64,000 bases of DNA, taken from positions 5,271,821-5,335,820 of the forward strand of contig NC_134710.1 in NCBI RefSeq assembly GCF_043290135.1, in the 5' to 3' direction. The notes beneath the pieces were generated by a model. That model was given only the letters and a program-made list of their open reading frames with translations. It was not told where the DNA came from and made no database searches. Positions 32,976 through 44,571 of the stretch are shown here, piece after piece. The position numbers and the translations under genes were made by a program. Each line of letters opens with the position of its first letter. Position 1 is the stretch's first letter. The stretch comes from Rhipicephalus microplus. Its lineage: Eukaryota; Arthropoda; Arachnida; Ixodida; Ixodidae.

Positions 32976-34882
32976 AACCTCTGTAGATGTCTTTAACCTT
33001 CTCCTAAAATTGAACATAGAGAAAAGCACTGAGCCCAATGGCATCCCAAAGGAGTTTCTGTACTGATACGCTGAATGAAATTCAAAATACTTCACATTAA
33101 TTTTTAGGTTTTCACACTGTGGTTCTTTACCCAAGGAAAGGAAAAAAGCTAAAAGCATTCCGATTCCTAAAGCGGCCGTACAGACAATGCAGCAAACTAT
33201 CCGCCTGTTTCAATTACTAGCACTTGTTCTAAGGTGCTTGAACATATAGTTTTGAAGTATCTATCAAGTTATATAAATGAACATATTTTATTATTCAACT
33301 TTCAACACGGTTTTCGAAAAGGTTTATCTACAACATCCGAACTTATTGAATTAGTCCACGATATCAGTCCATGATCTTTCAAAAACTATTTAACTCTTGT
33401 GCGCAGACAGATATAATTCTTATGGATTTGCGAAAGCTTTTGATAAAGTGTCTCAGTGTAAATTACTGAGCAAAATTGATGTTACTTTCCAAAATCCAAC
33501 CATTAGAAACTGGTGGCACTAAGTCTTCAGTTTCAGCTATTAAGTCGAGAGTGCCTTAAGGTAGTGTTCTGGGCCCACTTCATTTCCTGCTATTCATAAA
33601 TGATCTACTGAATTAAATTGATGTTTCTATCAGGCTCTTTGCAGACGATTGCATCATTTACAATAAAATATACACTGTGGACGATCAGGTAAAACTGCAA
33701 AAAAATTTACAGAAAATGAATAAGTGGTGTGCCAAATGGCAAATGGTGCTAAACCCGGTAAAAACTATAGTTATGACTGTCTCTAGGGAAAACAGTGCCA
33801 TAAATTCAGGTATTTTATTAATAACCATTAACTTGGCAGAGTCCACCAATATAAGTACCTTGGCTTGAGATTTACTAGTGATCTTAGCTGGAATAAGCAC
33901 AGATTGTGTGCAAAGGTCAACAAGTCTCTCTGGTGTCTTAGGCACCATTTGCCATGTGCAACTTAAGAAACAAAATGTTAGGCTATAAAACACTTATTAG
34001 ACCAAACATAGAATATGCTAAAATTGTCTGGGCTCTTTTTTTTTGTTATAAACATCTCCAAAATTGAAAAAAAGTTCAGCTTTTAGCACTACAATTTATA
34101 TTCAATATAGGTAGATAGATTCACCATCCCAGCTATGTGCACTCGCAGACTTACCCACGTTTCAGGCTCGAACTAAATACAAAAGGCTTAAATATCCCTC
34201 CTCGATTATTAATCACCATGTCCACATAACCTAAGCTGACTATTTTGATATTCTACGCGGGGAAACTTCTAGACAATGTCATCATTGTTCATTCGTGCTT
34301 CTGTTGTTTTCACTAATTGTAATAACAATAGGTTTTTTCCAAAAGCTATCAACGAATAGAATTCATTGACCAAAGAAGCAAGCTGTTTCATGCTCATCCA
34401 TAGATTTATTCTTTAAACACATCGCTCATATTCTTATCTGTAGCTAAGCTTTATTTCGTCTGAATATGATCTGGTGTACTCATTTTAATGTGGTTGCATT
34501 TTGAAAGTTCTACTTTGTATTTATCCTTTTGATTGATATGTGGCGTTTAACGTCCCAAAACCAGACTCCGGAAATATTGACTATCTGGGGTTCTTTAACG
34601 TGCACCTAAATTTGATGAAACGAGCCTGCAGCAATTTCGCCTCCATCGAAAATGCAGCCGCCGCAGCCAGGATTCGATCCCGCGACCTGCGGGTCAGCAG
34701 CAGAGTACCTTAGCCACTAGACCACCGTGACAGGGCAGATCATTTTGTGTAAGTTCCCATTATACATGTTAATTTTGCAATGATTCTAGAATGATTGTTC
34801 TTATGTTTTCGTTTTTGACTCCTATAATAGCTCTGGGTAAGGGTTGACAGTATGTATCTGCAAATAATGAATTAATAAATAA
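32976..34882 (+). mobile_element. 5'-truncated CR1-like LINE inserted in Gypsy 2 gag
   Basis: It starts in the RT N-terminus (LKLNIEKSTEPNGIPKEFL) and runs through motif A (DLRKLLIKCLS, decayed), PLHFLLFINDLL, IRLFADDCIIYNKI (FADD intact, about 33635-33660) and WCAKWQMVLNPVKT, then thumb and 3' UTR. It ends CAGTATGTATCTGCAAATAA then AATTAATAAATAAAT. A SINE interrupts its 3' UTR at 34531-34737. Both flanks are gag sequence in minus orientation. Confidence 0.88.
34531..34737 (-). mobile_element. Ruka-type SINE with internal deletion, inside the LINE
   Basis: Reverse SINE with the usual tail GATTGATATGTGG and head CCACTAGACCACC. About 35 bp between CCCAAAACCA and GACTCCGGAAAT are missing compared with the other copies. 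LINE 3' sequence continues on both sides. Confidence 0.9.
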
Positions 34883-34889
34883 ATAGCAG

Positions 34890-35647
34890 AAGTGCTGTTG
34901 ATTTGCCGCTGATAGTGGGTGGATCGACGCTGGAGCTTCTTCTCCATTGTGATCGCCTCGGATAAGAACTCGGCGACCGTCTCCGGGAGGCACTATCGTG
35001 TTTTCAGCATTACCAGCGAGATGGCGCAATACGTACAAGACCAGTGAAAAGCTGCTCCTTGATGCCCCGCATCAGGTAGCGCAAGTTCTTCTCCACCCAT
35101 CTGAACAGGCGCGTCATATCTTCGACGTACGTCGTCACAGTTTTGTTAGGCATCAGGATGCGGGCCTGGATAACTCATTCGTGGTGATGAGCACTGGTTG
35201 AATTGTCGAACAGCCGGCGGCAGAATTCGCGCCTCAACGTGAATTGCCCCTCACAGTTCTGGTACTAGGTAGGTGCTTCGTCCTCCAAATAGAAGTACAC
35301 CCATCATAGTTTGGCCACGTTTTTCCACTCGTTCAAGGTAGCCATGCGCTCGAATTCGGCCAACCAGGCTTCGACATCTTCGTTCTCGGTGCCATGGAAT
35401 GACTGTCACAAGGGGGCTCGCCAGTATGTAGCAGTTCACAGTAGTGCCTTCCATACCGGTTGCGGTGGCCTGGAGGAAAGTGCTTGTCATATAGGTTGAA
35501 GTGGTGCAAACCGTACAACGTCACCGTACGGAGGTAATCCGCTGATCCAGCGGCTGGCCCGATGCACAGGTGTTTAGTGGCACCGGGTTTGTTGTGCGAC
35601 TCTCTGGAGGTGTTGCAGAATCCGTGAGGACTACCCCGCACCTCCAC
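34890..35647 (-). pseudogene. gag: Gypsy 2 gag, capsid half
   Basis: Minus-strand pieces in shifting frames: a leader rich in VRGSPHGF and SHNKPGATKHLC, then EDVEAWLAEFERMATLN, REFCRRLFDN, NKTVTTYVEDMTRLF, LMRGIKEQLFTGLVR and ETVAEFLSEAITMEKK, and QRQINSTSA at the LINE junction. This is the N-terminal and capsid half that completes the gag at 32243-32975. A foreign piece of about 32 bp lies at 34999-35030. Confidence 0.85.
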
Positions 35648-35697
35648 TAATTGTCACATCCCTTTAAAGATCCATGTGAGGTTTACTGGAAGTAAAT

Positions 35698-35752
35698 GTA
35701 CAGCAGCAGGACTCTCGCTGTGAGTCCTGCTGCGAGAGTCCTGCTGCTGTAC
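35698..35752. repeat. Perfect 21-bp-arm hairpin
   Basis: Arms GTACAGCAGCAGGACTCTCG+C (35698-35718) and their exact complement (35732-35752) enclose a 13-nt loop TGTGAGTCCTGCT that partly repeats the arm. It lies about 50 bp upstream of the Gypsy 2 gag start. Confidence 0.9.
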
Positions 35753-37075
35753 GTGTCGCTTGGGCATTCCCTGGAGAGACGAATAGCATGTGCACTTCTT
35801 TTTTTTGTCCTGTGCCTCTACATAAGCATGTCACCCACTACTACAGGTAGCAATATATTTTATCAGCAGTTTTCTGTTCCTGCCACAATGTGCTCGTAGA
35901 TAGATCACTATCGCATCGCCGCGTCCACGGTGTTGTGCGCGGCGGTTGCAGCAAGCGCTAGATTTGGTTTTAATCCACGTGCCTGCAAAACTAAGTCGTT
36001 TTATGCTATCTATGATTGCAGCTGCTGCGGTTCTGTCCACAGAGTTTGGGGAAAGCAGCATTGCTTTGACTGGTCGAGCGTTGGACGAGCGCACACTTTC
36101 AAAGTTCTGTCAGTAACATCATCGCCATACATAATCGAGTCAGCAATTGTGGCAATGACAACAACACGCACTGTAGAAGACAGCGCATGCGCAAGTTGCA
36201 CGCGTACTTCCGAAGCTCCTAGCACGCTGCTCTCAATCGGCCTTCGTTCGTTGGTTTCGGTACTAAGGTTCATATCACACGCCGCGATTAGAAAAAGTGT
36301 TTGGAACATTCAAATTTCGGCCCAATGGAAACACGAATTTGGCTAAAGAATTTTACGAATTCGTATCTGCCGCGGTTTCGCATCACTGAGACTCTACTGT
36401 ACGCTTAGATGAATCCCTCTCAAGTGCGTTTATAATGAAATGCGATGAGCTCGCAAAATGCCTGGAACAGACTAACCTGCATTTTTGTCAATGCGGCCAG
36501 ATCTCGCACACAAATTTCGATTTACGGGAGATTTTCATGGCAATTGTACAAACGAAAGAAAGGATCGAAACCCGGGAGTCTCCCGGACAATGCAGAAGAC
36601 TTGGCAGATATGTGATGATGAAAACACCAATACATATTCTTCTCTCCTTGAGGCGGAATATAGCACAACCCCATTTTTGTGGCCTCCGTGACTACATACG
36701 GCAATACGCCGAAGACAATGGTGGAGGCCATGCTTTTTTACTAATTGTATGTTTTTATCGGAAATGAAATATTTTTCGTGAAATTTCAGGCAACATCTGT
36801 AAAATCATAAGCGCGGTTGAAATTTGTACATTTTACGGGAAGATCGGAAGAGTTAGCAGGTACGCTTCATGGAGAAGAGCATCTATCAGAGTTTGACTGC
36901 CACACGCGCCTGAAATGAACGGTCTTGTTGAATGTGCAAATGTAAAAAGACTGTCGGTACTCTAAAAGAACCTCAACGGCAACATGGAATATCTTCGAGA
37001 AACAACATTTCAGGATATCAGCCAGCCGCGCATTGGTCTACAAACGCCACTGTTTCAACTGCTATATTAAACAAA
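35753..37075. other. Unassigned stretch
   Basis: Frames up to 138 codons (plus, 35930-36346) without recognised domains. GAGACTCTACTGTA near 36389-36402 resembles one end of a pogo-type MITE, but its partner was not found. Confidence 0.4.
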
Positions 37076-37150
37076 TATTAGCGCGACATAAACAGGGACG
37101 GGAAAGAAACTACAAACTACAGCACTGACTCGCAACTAAATTTATTCCTG
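37076..37150 (+). mobile_element. Terminal fragment of a Penelope-like element
   Basis: TAGCGCGACATAAACAGGGAC, then CTACAGCACTGACTCGCAAC and TAAATTTATT aligns in order with the PLE end at 50125-50200 (CAGCGCGAAACACC, TACAGCGCTGACTTTCAAC, TGAAATTTTTATT). Confidence 0.55.
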
Positions 37151-37229
37151 CTGCTGTACAACTGCTGTACAACTACGTTCCCCTTCGAATTACCATCGAC
37201 AACAAGATATTGGCACCAAGGGAGACCAA

Positions 37230-37640
37230 GCAGCAGCAAGACGTGAATAAGCACGAAACATGCTAACAGACTACCTACACGAGCTTAAGTGCAAAAACGA
37301 CAGCAAACACAGATCGCCAGCTTTCAGCGTGGGTGACAAAGTGTGGTACCACAGAGGCTCACGGCCAACAAAACTAGGGCCAATGCATGATGGAACCTAC
37401 TCGATAATATAAGTGGAGAATGAGACGTACACAATCTTCAAAAAGGGCACTGCAGAGACTAGGCTTGCAACAGCCATACAACTAAAGCCTTTCCTTGTGC
37501 AATGCAGTCAAACCAGTGTCAAGTTGACACAGTCGAAGAAATGGGACAAAACAGCCACAGACTACTACAAACCTGACGAACAGTTTCAGCTAGGAAGTGA
37601 TACACGCCACAAACTCCCGCTCAACAAGGACGAGCAAATG
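37230..37640 (+). pseudogene. C-terminal end of a Gypsy-type integrase (element 3)
   Basis: The frame reads FSVGDKVWYHRGSRPTKLGP, HDGTYSII, stop, VENETYTIFKKGTAETR and LKPFLVQ, the SH3-like C-terminal domain of Gypsy integrases. One in-frame stop is at 37410 and the final stop at 37647. The catalytic core is absent. The charged tail is like that of Osvaldo/Mag-type elements, but I cannot fix the lineage. Confidence 0.7.
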
Positions 37641-38049
37641 CCACATTGAAAACCCGACTACCAGCCATGTCGCAAGAAATCACCCCGATGATTACAAGAC
37701 TATGTTACTGACATTTCCGACTATTGCAAGGACGCAACAGATTAAAAGACCCGGCCTTGTTAGCCGAGAGACTAGCGACACCTACCGACAATTCAGAGAA
37801 CAGCGTGAGCAAAGAGACTGGCAATGGCTATCAGGATCAGAGAAGGGTCAACTGCTCTTGGCTCGCGAGGCGGGAGGAGAGAGATCACGCGACGTGACAT
37901 CTGGCGTTTGGAGCGGGAGGACAGGCTCATGAAGGAAGCAGAGATATAATCCGTCTGAATCATCATTAAACCTGTTTGTTTTCTATCAGTGATCGTGTCA
38001 TTATGTTCAACGACCCCCTGACATACCACTGTCAGTGTTGTGCATTTAT
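37641..38049 (+). other. Possible 3' LTR of Gypsy element 3
   Basis: The sequence downstream of the integrase has an ATTAAA signal (37967-37972) and a GC-rich promoter-like part, as an LTR would. No second LTR and no clear TG...CA boundaries were found. Confidence 0.3.
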
Positions 38050-38153
38050 GAACTATGTACAGTTGACCACAAAAGTTTATGGACGACACGAGCGCATGGC
38101 CGAACTATGTACAGTTGACCACAAAAGTTTATGGACGACACGAGCGCATGGCC
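38050..38153 (+). repeat. Perfect 52-bp tandem duplication at a transposon end
   Basis: 38050-38101 and 38102-38153 are identical. Each contains the left inverted repeat TACAGTTGACCACAAAAGTT of the MITE at 38060-38603, so the end was duplicated. Confidence 0.92.
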
Positions 38154-38603
38154 GAGAACCTCCTCACGACACTTTTGCTACGTCAGCGGCGGTCGACAGC
38201 ACTGCAGCGCCCTGAAAGCATCCTTCTCCTAATTGATGGCCTCTCTCTTTTCTGACAGGGTACAAATAATTTGCACGTTTCGCTTTTCAATGCGACACAA
38301 TTTTTGCATCTGCGTCTACGAGCTTCTTTCTTCATAGAAGGCAGCCTATGAGCATAACTGTTATCAGTCGCAATATTTATTACAGAGTGACACCTAGCCA
38401 ACGAAACGCCGTTTGGGGCATGCCGTGATACTTTCCATCCTCCTGCAGATAAGCGCTTCGCTTGAAAAATGCAAAATGCGCTAAGCGACAGTAGAAAACT
38501 GAAAGGCCAGAGAATAAGAAGACGACCTGTTTCCGGCCCAGACCTGCGGTCGAGGGTAGTTTGGCACGCGCTCGCATGATCCACAAACTTTTGTGGTTAA
38601 CTG
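38060..38603. mobile_element. Tc1/mariner-type MITE
   Basis: The left end TACAGTTGACCACAAAAGTT (TA at 38058-38059 or 38110-38111) matches the inverted right end, whose complement reads TACAGTTAACCACAAAAGTT (TA at 38604-38605). Similarity continues for about 40 bp. TA at both edges is the Tc1/mariner target duplication. The interior has a 133-codon minus frame with no transposase similarity. Confidence 0.75.
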
Positions 38604-38605
38604 TA

Positions 38606-40168
38606 AATTTACACTTATCCTGCAGGTGTTCAAATGCTTGCACTTCTCTCGACTTTCGCTTCACTGCGATTTCTTTGCGAAAAATCCCACCTCCTTCTGT
38701 CGTCAGCTTGACCACACTATGTTGTAACGCAATAAAAAGTGGGGGTGTTAGGCTGTGCTCAGCGAAAGCAAGAGCTGAAATTTAAAGCTTTCACTGAAGC
38801 ACCTTATGCCGATTTTTAGGACTGCGATTTTTACGAAGCGAGACACTTTTCTGTTTGTTTTGCCTCTGAAGACGAAGGCGTGCCATTTGTGAACTCTCGA
38901 TAATGGTTCTAACACAATAGATTTTTTTTGCATTGAAAAATGAATGCTGGTTTGCTGCCAATAAATAATACTGTTCACCGTACTCCATCGTGAATTCTTT
39001 TTACTGGTGCCAGCTGCCAACGAATCCTTTTCAGTTCCATGTAACCTTTTGTGGGGCTCATCATCCACACTAACGAACCGGGCCATTCGTCCACTTCGGG
39101 GTAACTCAAACAATTTGCTACTGAAGCTTTAAAATGGTTAGTACAATGTAACTACATACACTCAAACTTCTGCGAACACTTCCTCGCCGGCGCCGTTAAC
39201 CCTGGCCCCTTCGAACCACATTCCCTGCACATACGTGCACAGCACGGCAGTTCACCGGCAACTCCCCTTGGCCGCTCGTTGTGTCCGCTTATAAAGCTTC
39301 TCCGCATACAGATGCATGAGCACAGACTCTCACCGCTGATTCTTATCACTGCTTGTGTGAAAACGAGCAAGAGTGATGTGGTGCTTATCGGGGGTTTCCC
39401 ACACTTTCTACACCCTAGTACTGTGTTCTGAAGGACGCTGTGGCGTGCTGCTAGGCGTATGAACGCGCTTAAAACAAGCGGGCGAAAGATAAGACACTTA
39501 TAGCCCTATAGGAGTCCCGGTCTCTGTAATACACTTCTGTTTAACAAAGGATAGCCATAGAATAAAGAACGAGCTGAGGCAACCGCGTGTGCGCCTACGC
39601 ACTCTGTTAGAAATTGAAAGGATGGCCATTTGTTTTATTTTTTCTACCTAAACAAACAAACAAAAAAGAAATTTTGTTATCCGCTTCCAGTTTACACGTC
39701 ATCCCTTGCATGCCTTCAGCAGTTCCATGCGCTACCACTGCTTCCCTTGCGCACTGTTGTCAAGGCTACAGTTTCCCTTGTCTAAATTGGTTCTTTATTT
39801 GTATGATGTGCACGTGAGGTGATAAAGACGGATAAGAAATCCCCAATTGCAGTCGCAAAGACACGTAGACGTACAATGCACTAGAAAAGGTACTGTACTA
39901 GGTAATTAGTATGTGGGCTCCCTTGAAAGCAGTGAGTGATGTGTTGCCATCTTACGGCCCGCGTGAAGCCGCCGCTTTTGGCCAGAGTGACCACTCTTAA
40001 TTTCTATGTTTCTCTATGGTTTTCGTCTAAAGGTCCGAGTGCTGATAAGCAGTGGGTTCAACGAGACGCTATTACAGAGGGCCCGAGACGCGTTTGTGTG
40101 ATGTTCGGAACGAGTTCGGCGCTTCCGTAACCTAATAACTGCACTTCCATCTGCAGTTTCCTTTACTA
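38606..40168. other. Unassigned stretch
   Basis: Several unrecognised minus frames (for example 38748-39113, 121 codons). No domains, RNA genes or repeat partners were found. Confidence 0.4.
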
Positions 40169-40266
40169 CATCACGTCCCGCGAACACAGAACAGTGTGAG
40201 AACGTCACTAAGCACAGCATCACGTCCCGCGAACACAGAACAGTGTGAGAACGTCACTAAGCACAG
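40169..40266 (+). repeat. Perfect 49-bp tandem duplication
   Basis: 40169-40217 and 40218-40266 are identical (start CATCACGTCCCGCGAACACA). No inverted ends or coding role seen. Confidence 0.92.
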
Positions 40267-41739
40267 TTTTCGATGGTTGTGCCATTTAGGAGATATAATT
40301 TTTTTAAAAATGCAGTTCTTTTTTGTGACTTCCGCAATAACTTTCGAAACCTAACTTTCGAAACCTAAAAAATTTAACAGCACTTGAGTGTTTACGTACA
40401 AGTCTATTGTAACAGTACTTTTATTTTACATACTCCTTGTACAGACCTGAATTTTCAAGCCATAAGCAGGAGTAGATGGGTTAAACTGTGAGTATTAATG
40501 CCCTTGAACAATAAAAGACCGGACTTGCAAAATATCAAAAAAAGTCAACAGGTGTGACGATTACGGGAAATTCTTTTTCGAAATAGAGGGTCTGCACGGT
40601 GCGCTGCAATATTTGGAAAATGTGATCAGTGAGGTCTGACTTGTTTGCGGGCGTATAAAAAAAAAGAAGCCTGTTTACTACTGGCCCTTTGAAGAACTCG
40701 CTTCGGAAAAACTTGGAGTCAGCTTCGTTATTTGTAGGCGTTAAAATCAGGGTGGATGCAACGCAAAACACGTTACATTGCTTAGCACAAGCGGAGAATT
40801 GCACCAGGCATCACACTATGTGAATTGTGCAATGAGTGGATGGTTTAAAGGCCAACCCATTATAAACCTGTCAGGCCTATATTGATTTGAATATGACGGT
40901 ATTCTGATTGTTTATGGCTAATCATCTGTAGATAGCAGTAGAAACATACCTCTAGCGCAGGTAAGTGAATAAAGAAGGCACTTTCATGTATTTTAACACT
41001 GGATCTGATAACAGTGTAGAATGACTGCGATCTTGCTTCCTACACAACTTTGTCTACCATACAGCCTGCTCCAGAAATTCAGTGACAAGATGGTAATAAC
41101 AGGTGAGTTATAAATTAAAGGTGCACCAGTTGCATGAGCAACTTCACAGGGAAGGTAGTATTGTGTTTTCTCGGTAACATTTCATAGCTGTGTGCTGTGG
41201 TGGTCATTTTGCTTTGCAGTTTCGCACTCAGTTTTTCCTACTACAGAGGCTGCATCAAGAACAAGACGGCAATGACAAGCGAGTTACAGTTAGAAGGCAT
41301 GTACATGATGCTGTTACGTGTGCCCTATTTTTGCCGAGCCCACAAACAGCATGGAGGCTGAAGTCAACTTCTTCAGTGCAGTGCACGAAAATGTTTGTTA
41401 CACTTTCTGTTGTATTACGATATTTTGCAATTCTAGAATCAATTATCCATAGAACGTCCGGTAAACAAGCAGAAGTAAAGTAGTCAATGCTGTTGTGCTA
41501 CTGCAGTTGCCGACATATGTTTATGCACCTGACATCTTTTTTTCTACAGTAACACATACAGATCAGGCAGCTGGAACTTCAACTTAAGGCTAAACAAAGG
41601 CGCCAAGCAGTTGCTTCAAACCATTGCCTTGTTGCCACGTTGAAGAAGTTCTTGAAGACCAAGTGAAGTTTCTGCAGAAACCTACCATGAGGAGAACTAA
41701 ACGGTGCAAGAAGACTGAGGATTAAATGATGAGTTAGAG
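40267..41739. other. Unassigned stretch, possible relic of a THAP/P-like gene
   Basis: At 41551-41660 the plus strand reads IQIRQLELQLKAKQRRQAV, a coiled-coil-like stretch after TTTTTTTCTACAG, which looks like an acceptor. Such coiled coils follow the THAP domain in P-type transposases, but nothing else supports that. The rest is unrecognised. Confidence 0.25.
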
Positions 41740-42010
41740 GCTTTGAAGCTTCAAAGGACCCCTAAACTTCCCAGAGTTCAAAATTTAGTTTTGGTGTTGC
41801 TGTCTATAACAAATCCATAGCCATGACAAATTTTCGAAACGATGCCCTGATAGAGGAGTTATACACATCTGATGATCGAAAGGCAGAGACCACTCATTCT
41901 GCTTTTTCTTTAGACACCCACAGCTCATCAGCTGGTCTGCCCATCCAAAGCTGCTTTGCCCTCCTTGCCAAGTGCCCCTCCCACTCACACGTGACGTACC
42001 ATCACCGCTG
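41740..42010 (+). repeat. Dispersed repeat family B, copy 2
   Basis: AGGACCCCTAAACTTCCCAG, CGAAACGATGCCCTGATAG and GATGATCGAAAGG follow the order of 20150-20330. Confidence 0.6.
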
Positions 42011-42721
42011 ATGTGCTCTTTGAAGAAGTGTGTACTACGTTCGGATTTGCATGACTCCTTTGACTCCGTGATTTTTGGATAACTGCTGCTGTTGTCATGC
42101 TGGCCTGTGCTTTTACGAATGGATCCTGCGTTGCACACATGCCTTCAAAAATTGGCAACATGATGGGAGACACTCTGTACCCCACACTCATGCATGTCAG
42201 CGATTGAAAAACACTTGGGCTTAGTTCATGCAGCTTATCAGACCGCTAGGCGCGACTGCGTTTGTACGCTAGCAATTTGCAAGCGTAAAGAACAGCAGAC
42301 AGTGCTCGCAGTTGCTTGCATAGTAACCGAAAGTCACAGGTTCGACCAATCGCAGCATGACTTGCAGACTGCATCACAGATGCAACATGTTTGACGGCAC
42401 ACACGTCACTGGGGAGGCTGAAATGCCTGGAGAGAAGGGATTGTTTCTTAAATATATTGGAGATGGTTTAAAGGCCTTTTAAACGAACTTCCACAGCCTT
42501 TGCCCACAGAAAATACATTGCAACGTCACATGGAAATCTACCTGTTTTAACCCTGGTTGCTCCATCTTATCACGGAATATCTTGAACAGAAGGGCAGCAT
42601 GAAGCATTGTGGTATACTTTGACTTCTAATGGCACTCATTTACACAAGAGCATAATTGCCAAGTTTGAGAAGCAGAATGCGGGAGATCTACTCAATGGGG
42701 GGAGGCATAAAATATGTCTCG
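42011..42721. other. Unassigned stretch
   Basis: Short frames only; no features recognised. Confidence 0.4.
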
Positions 42722-42738
42722 CCCCCCCCCCCCCCCCC
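42722..42738 (+). repeat. C17 run
   Basis: Seventeen C in a row. Frames translated across it are artefacts. Confidence 0.9.
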
Positions 42739-42770
42739 GCAGGGGGATATACATTATCAATATGTCGACC

Positions 42771-43040
42771 GTGGGGGGTATTGCGATCGCAATTATACGA
42801 ACACTGTCAGCGGAATTTCGCAGTTCGCCGCTGATCTGTACAGAGTCCGAACCGATAACATCACTTACACATCGTCTGTTTTACGTGCGAGTCAATGCGC
42901 CCTAGGAATGGGGACGAACACGGCTGAAGCAGTGAAGAAACGACCGGGCGATCACCGTCGCGTGAAAGGTACAAACGATAACATCGCTCTGCGTGCAAGG
43001 CCTGTCACCGCTTGCTTACGAGCTATTTGAAGAGTCACTG
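42771..43040 (+). repeat. Dispersed repeat family D, copy 1
   Basis: ACGAACACTGTCAGCGGAAT, then TTTTACGTGCGAGT, GGGACGAACACGGCTGAAGC and AGGCCTGTCACCGCTTGC parallel 51657-51940. A shorter copy starts at 46813. I know this family as common in tick DNA, but its class is unclear. Confidence 0.65.
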
Positions 43041-44571
43041 GTTTTGTCACCCTACCCAGGTGAAGCTTATGTTACTGAAGGAATGATGAATGAGATTCAA
43101 CTGGCAGCTTCTCTTGTCGCCAATTCCAGCTTCAACCTTTCCTCTCCCTGGCGGGACATTAATGCTTAGTGTTTGGTCACCCATGCACTTGTATTTATAT
43201 TGGGCGGCATAAGCACTCGGCCGAAACAAGCCATCACCTGCTAAAATTTCATTGTACAGGCATGTGAAGAGATCATGTGCTAATTGAGCTTTTGCATTCA
43301 CATGAGCTCTTGCCCTTTGGTAGGAGTACCGATTGGGAATTGTTTGATAGAGGAGTGGCAGTAAAACAACTAACAATCTGTGTTTCTCCTGTCTACTTTC
43401 GCACTTATATGCTGCCAAATATCAACTGGTCTACCCTTCCTAACTTACCTTGAAAGAAAAAATAAGACGGATTCATCTAAAAGACGAAGCACTATGTATT
43501 ACACAAGCAGACCATGTCATGACAATACATTCAATGAGGAATGTTCCTGGGTTCCAACTAATGGACTTGTTCAACTTGTGTTTGAATACATCAAGCAATC
43601 TCTTATGTAGTTCACTTGTGATGCACATAGACAAGCAGATTGATAATGCCGACTGTCCCCACAGCTAACATTGCTTCAATGGGTCTCTGGAACTTGAAAA
43701 AAAATCCAGCACTAGGTGCGTGGGTGTGCCAAAAGGGATTGCTTACATGCTCAGCCATGTATAAGAGACGGTGCAAGCTGAAAGCTTCATATAGTGACCC
43801 ACCAAAAAAGTGGCATTCTCAGCTCCTAGTGAGACGTTTCCACACAACCTCAAAGGACCAAGAGACAGGGCTGCTAACTCATAGGTGGTGTCTCCCAGAT
43901 GGAACAACCATCGCTACCATGAGCAATGATACATGCAAATACTCACTGCATTGTCAGGATGGAAGATGTACGAGGCCGGTGAGTTGTCTATTATGACCAC
44001 TCTGCGCAGATCCCGGCCCAGCCTACCAAGGTCCTGCACAAGTTGAAAACAATGTAAGCTTGATGACAGGACGGCCTGTAAGTTTTTACGCCAATTAAAT
44101 GTCCAGATTTCAAAAACGGCATTACATATTAACATAGACAATAGAAGAATGACCTCTGGCGCAAAACACTCATTACACTTCATCAGACTCCACTCCCTGC
44201 CTTGTGTCTTCCCACATGCTTCCTCTCACTCAAAGCTACCGGATGGAAGTCATTGGTTACCTCTCTGCAATACTCTGCTTTTTATACTTCCCGATAGAAC
44301 CCGCATAACTTGGTAAAAAAGAAATATCAGTTCAATACATCGTATAATTCAATATACTACCTTTAAAGAATCTACCACACTACTGGTCGATGCACAAATT
44401 GGCTTCACGGCATTGCTCAACGATAATGCATGGAAGGTGGTTCATAGCTTTATGCCCAATTTTTTTTAGCAGGCTTTAATTTTTTGCAGTTCTTAGTTGG
44501 GAATGAAATATATGTGCAGGAGCGGGTAGTAGGTAAAAAAAATATCGTACCGATGTAAACATTTTCATAGG
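43041..44571. other. Unassigned stretch
   Basis: A minus frame of 123 codons (43047-43418) and a plus frame of 118 codons (43640-43996) are unrecognised. They may belong to an old DNA transposon, but I see no transposase motif. Confidence 0.35.

Noticed and set aside
32784..33158. 124-codon minus frame as one gene
   Set aside because: It joins real gag residues to the antisense of the inserted LINE; the junction is at about 32976.
36847..36860. Sequencing-adapter contamination (GAAGATCGGAAGAG)
   Set aside because: Only 12 adapter bases match, the next base is T instead of C, and sequence runs on normally on both sides.
38183..38584. 133-codon minus frame as a gene
   Set aside because: It lies wholly inside a MITE and has no transposase or other known motif.
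41551..41660. P-element transposase
   Set aside because: Only a short coiled-coil-like stretch; no THAP zinc finger or catalytic motif nearby.
42656..43030. Proline-rich protein frame
   Set aside because: The proline run is the C17 tract and the rest is dispersed repeat family D.
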